The notes beneath the pieces were generated by a model. It was not told where the DNA came from. It searched no databases and saw only the letters and a list, made by a program, of their open reading frames with translations. A stretch of 6,956 bases of DNA from CAZPZZ01 sp964591245 (GTDB lineage Bacteria; Acidobacteriota; Vicinamibacteria; Vicinamibacterales; UBA8438). The stretch spans positions 1 to 6,956 of the forward strand of contig CAZPZZ010000184.1 of NCBI GenBank assembly GCA_964591245.1, given 5' to 3'. A program made the translations under genes and the position numbers. Every line of letters begins with the position of its first letter. The first letter of the stretch is position 1. Of this stretch, positions 5,136 through 6,956 are shown one piece after another.

Positions 5136-6446
5136 ATGAAAAGAGTATTATTGAAATATATTTTGACTTTGGTAATTGGTTCTTTACTTTTCGTAGAGCA
5201 ACGGTTATTGGCAGACAACTGGTCGACTTGGCGTGGACCTTATGCTAATGGTGTTTGTGATGAGGAGGGGATCGCGGATGTTTGGAGCCAGACAGAAAAT
5301 GTGGCGTGGCGTTTAGAATTGCCTGGACAGGCTGGGTCTACTCCCGTTATATGGGGAGACAACATTTTCCTCACTACTGTTGGTGATAACAATGAAGATC
5401 TGCTCTTGATGTCAATTGATATCAATGGTGTAGTGCGTTGGAAAAAGAAACTGGGTGTGGGTAACCGTGATGTTCTGCGTGGTGAAGGGAATTCGGCTTC
5501 ACCATCGCCTTGTACTGATGGTCAGTATGTTTGGGCCTATTTCAGTACTGGTGACATAGGCTGTTATGATTTTGATGGTAATCAAATTTGGAAAGGCAAC
5601 TTAGAGAAATGGTATGGTGATTTTGATATGTACTTTGTCATGGCATCTTCTCCTATTGTAGATGGGGATAGGCTCTATCTACAGTTAATTCACAGTAACA
5701 TCCGTGACAAAAATGGCAAGACGGTTGGATTAGTTTTGGCATTAGATAAATTATCAGGCAAAGAGATCTGGGCACATGAACGCCAGAGTGATGCTCATTC
5801 TGAGTGTGAACACTCCTATGCTTCTCCATTTTTGTACCGTGATCACGAACAGGAATTTCTGCTCTCGCATGGTGCGGACTATGTCAGTGCACATAGCTTA
5901 GTTGATGGTAGTGAAATTTGGCGATGTGGTGGACTCAATCTGAAAGACCGTTATAATCCTTCCTTGCGGTTTGTTGCTTCACCCGTTGCCGTTCCGGGGT
6001 TGATCGTAGTCCCTTCGGCTAAAAATGGTCCTGTATTGGGTTTAAAACCTAATGCTAAAGGAGATATTACTAGTACAGATGAAGGTCATCTTTGGCGTCT
6101 CGATGACAATACGCCTGATGTGCCTTCTCCGTTGATCCACGATGGCTTGGTTTACCTTTGTCGTGAAAATGGGGTTTTGATTTGTATAGATGCACAAACG
6201 GGGGAAGAAATTTATCAGCAAAGAACCCATAATAATCGACATCGTGCCTCCCCAGTTTATGCTGATGGGAAAGTCTACTTGACTTCAAGAGACGGCTTAG
6301 TCACTGTGGTTAAAGCTGGACGAAAGTTTGAGATCCTCGCACAAAATAATATTAATGAAACCATCGCTTCCTCTCCTGCTATCTCAAATGGCACCATATA
6401 TCTTCGTAGTTATCAAGCTCTTTACGCAATCAGAAATTTGCAGTGA
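5136..6446 (+). CDS. Secreted PQQ-like beta-propeller repeat protein
   Basis: The 436 residues start with a signal peptide (MKR, hydrophobic core to about 20, likely cleavage after LLA, residue 26), followed by NWSTWRGPYANGV, the WRGP entry motif common in this family. Eight beta-propeller repeats follow, each with a (S/T)P then a glycine turn and strand. The prolines are at about 70, 123, 173, 231, 283, 332, 373 and 414, and several blades end in an Ala/Gly-Trp type docking segment such as LSGKEIW, VDGSEIW and NGVVRW. This is a complete eight-bladed PQQ_2-type propeller. Members often act as extracytoplasmic binding or scaffold domains. No quinoprotein dehydrogenase active-site signature is apparent to me, so PQQ binding and catalysis should not be assumed. 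The protein has five cysteines beyond the signal peptide. The stop is followed 11 bases later by a second propeller gene. Confidence 0.9.
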   Translation: MKRVLLKYILTLVIGSLLFVEQRLLADNWSTWRGPYANGVCDEEGIADVWSQTENVAWRLELPGQAGSTPVIWGDNIFLTTVGDNNEDLLLMSIDINGVVRWKKKLGVGNRDVLRGEGNSASPSPCTDGQYVWAYFSTGDIGCYDFDGNQIWKGNLEKWYGDFDMYFVMASSPIVDGDRLYLQLIHSNIRDKNGKTVGLVLALDKLSGKEIWAHERQSDAHSECEHSYASPFLYRDHEQEFLLSHGADYVSAHSLVDGSEIWRCGGLNLKDRYNPSLRFVASPVAVPGLIVVPSAKNGPVLGLKPNAKGDITSTDEGHLWRLDDNTPDVPSPLIHDGLVYLCRENGVLICIDAQTGEEIYQQRTHNNRHRASPVYADGKVYLTSRDGLVTVVKAGRKFEILAQNNINETIASSPAISNGTIYLRSYQALYAIRNLQ

Positions 6447-6447
6447 T

Positions 6448-6453
6448 GGAGGA
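6448..6453 (+). promoter_or_regulatory. Strong ribosome binding site of the second beta-propeller gene
   Basis: GGAGGA is four bases before ATG 6458 and begins one base after the stop of the preceding gene (TGA 6444-6446). This tight layout indicates translational coupling. It also shows that this TGA works as an ordinary terminator. Confidence 0.75.
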
Positions 6454-6457
6454 ATTC

Positions 6458-6956
6458 ATGAGATTTAAAATTCTAAATTGGTCATTTTGCTTCTTGCTTG
6501 TGTTTATAAACTTCGGTGTTGCCGATAATTGGCCTCATTGGAGGGGACCAAGTCAAGATGGTGTGTCTTTGGAAAAAAACTTGATTTCTGAATGGTCGGA
6601 AGATGGAAAAAACTTGCTTTGGAAGATAAACTTTGTAGGTCGCTCAACACCTATTGTCATGGGCAGCTATGTGTATGTTCTTGGTCGAACTGGACAGGAT
6701 GTCACTGAGCAAGAACACATTGCTTGTTTTCACGTTGAAACTGGGGAAAAAGTATGGGAACATAAATTCAATGTCTTCCACACTACTATTCCTTTTAACC
6801 GTGTTGGTTGGGCAAGCCCTGCTGGCGACCCCGAAACTGGGAATGTGTACGTTCATGGTGTTCAGGGAATGTTTTACTGCTTTAGTACTATGGGGAAGAT
6901 TTTATGGTCCCATTCGTTGACAGAAGAATTCGGACGGATCTCAGGTTACGGTGGTC
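6458..6956 (+). CDS. Second secreted PQQ-like beta-propeller protein, N-terminal part
   Basis: The open frame of 166 codons runs off the right edge. It begins with a signal peptide (MRFKILNW, hydrophobic core to GVA, likely cleavage near residue 22), then NWPHWRGPSQDGVS, closely parallel to the entry motif of the upstream protein. Propeller-type strands follow: STPIVMGSYVYVLGRTG, a blade ending in VETGEKVWEH, then WASPAGDPETGNVYVHG and a blade ending in MGKILWSH. The two genes look like diverged paralogues in tandem, not recent duplicates, because identity outside the motifs is low by eye. Spacing of 11 bases and a strong GGAGGA site mean it is very probably cotranscribed with its neighbour. 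The C-terminal architecture, and hence the number of blades, cannot be seen. Confidence 0.85.
   Translation, partial: MRFKILNWSFCFLLVFINFGVADNWPHWRGPSQDGVSLEKNLISEWSEDGKNLLWKINFVGRSTPIVMGSYVYVLGRTGQDVTEQEHIACFHVETGEKVWEHKFNVFHTTIPFNRVGWASPAGDPETGNVYVHGVQGMFYCFSTMGKILWSHSLTEEFGRISGYGG

Noticed and set aside
6042..6288. Minus-strand frames antisense to the beta-propeller genes (also 5240-5425, 6644-6856) and plus-strand 6654-6920
   Set aside because: The sense or correct frame shows complete propeller repeats and signal peptides; these have low-complexity shadow compositions and no start signals.
6444..6446. TGA read as a sense codon throughout this genome
   Set aside because: The TGA ending the first beta-propeller gene is followed directly by GGAGGA and the next start codon, and Trp is encoded by TGG in all genes, which argues against global reassignment.
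1..6956. tRNA or rRNA genes, CRISPR arrays, IS or transposase ends
   Set aside because: I looked for cloverleaf-like repeats, regularly spaced repeats, rRNA-like blocks and transposase motifs and saw none. The only long repeat is the 55-base assembly overlap.

Overview
The window is A+T-rich bacterial DNA. It looks like a scaffold from an uncultured marine or sponge-associated bacterium. The best taxonomic clue is the C-terminal sorting-domain signature QNYPNPFNPETW, decoded on the minus strand near 1960. That signature, together with a PhyH-type dioxygenase, PQQ-like beta-propellers and an FGE-sulfatase-fold lipoprotein, is a combination I associate with Candidatus Poribacteria and related Planctomycetes/FCB-like groups. 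This is inference from memory; no marker gene is present.

Layout. The minus strand (1-2292) holds three items. The first is the N-terminal part of a secreted protein of unknown function (1-396). The second is an FGE-sulfatase-fold protein (577-1470) that lacks the catalytic cysteines of true formylglycine-generating enzymes. The third is a decayed gene (1643-2292) ending in the sorting domain, with one in-frame TGA and one frameshift. A 100-N gap (1509-1608) lies between the last two and is flanked on both sides by the same 55 bases. This is almost certainly a contig-overlap artefact: collapsing it puts the decayed gene's stop 17 nt before the FGE-fold start, as in an operon.

From 2300 to 2724 there is a divergent intergenic region with no gene. 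The plus strand then carries a signal-anchor segment (2725-2943) and, after an in-frame TGA, an outer-membrane-type beta-barrel fused to a C-terminal thioredoxin domain (2971-4185). Next comes a PhyH-family Fe(II)/2-oxoglutarate enzyme (4314-5048) whose metal-binding motif reads HSG instead of HxD, as in known non-haem iron halogenases. Last are two consecutive secreted PQQ-like beta-propeller proteins (5136-6446, and 6458 running off the end) separated by 11 bp.

Two themes deserve attention. First, in-frame TGA codons interrupt three otherwise convincing reading frames. One falls exactly where the FGE family has its conserved GFRC cysteine. Nonsense decay is the simplest explanation, but UGA recoding can be tested. 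Second, the HxG motif in the PhyH enzyme makes it a candidate halogenase or another atypical member. Most products are predicted to be exported, so the region seems devoted to cell-envelope functions; no pathway can be assigned.
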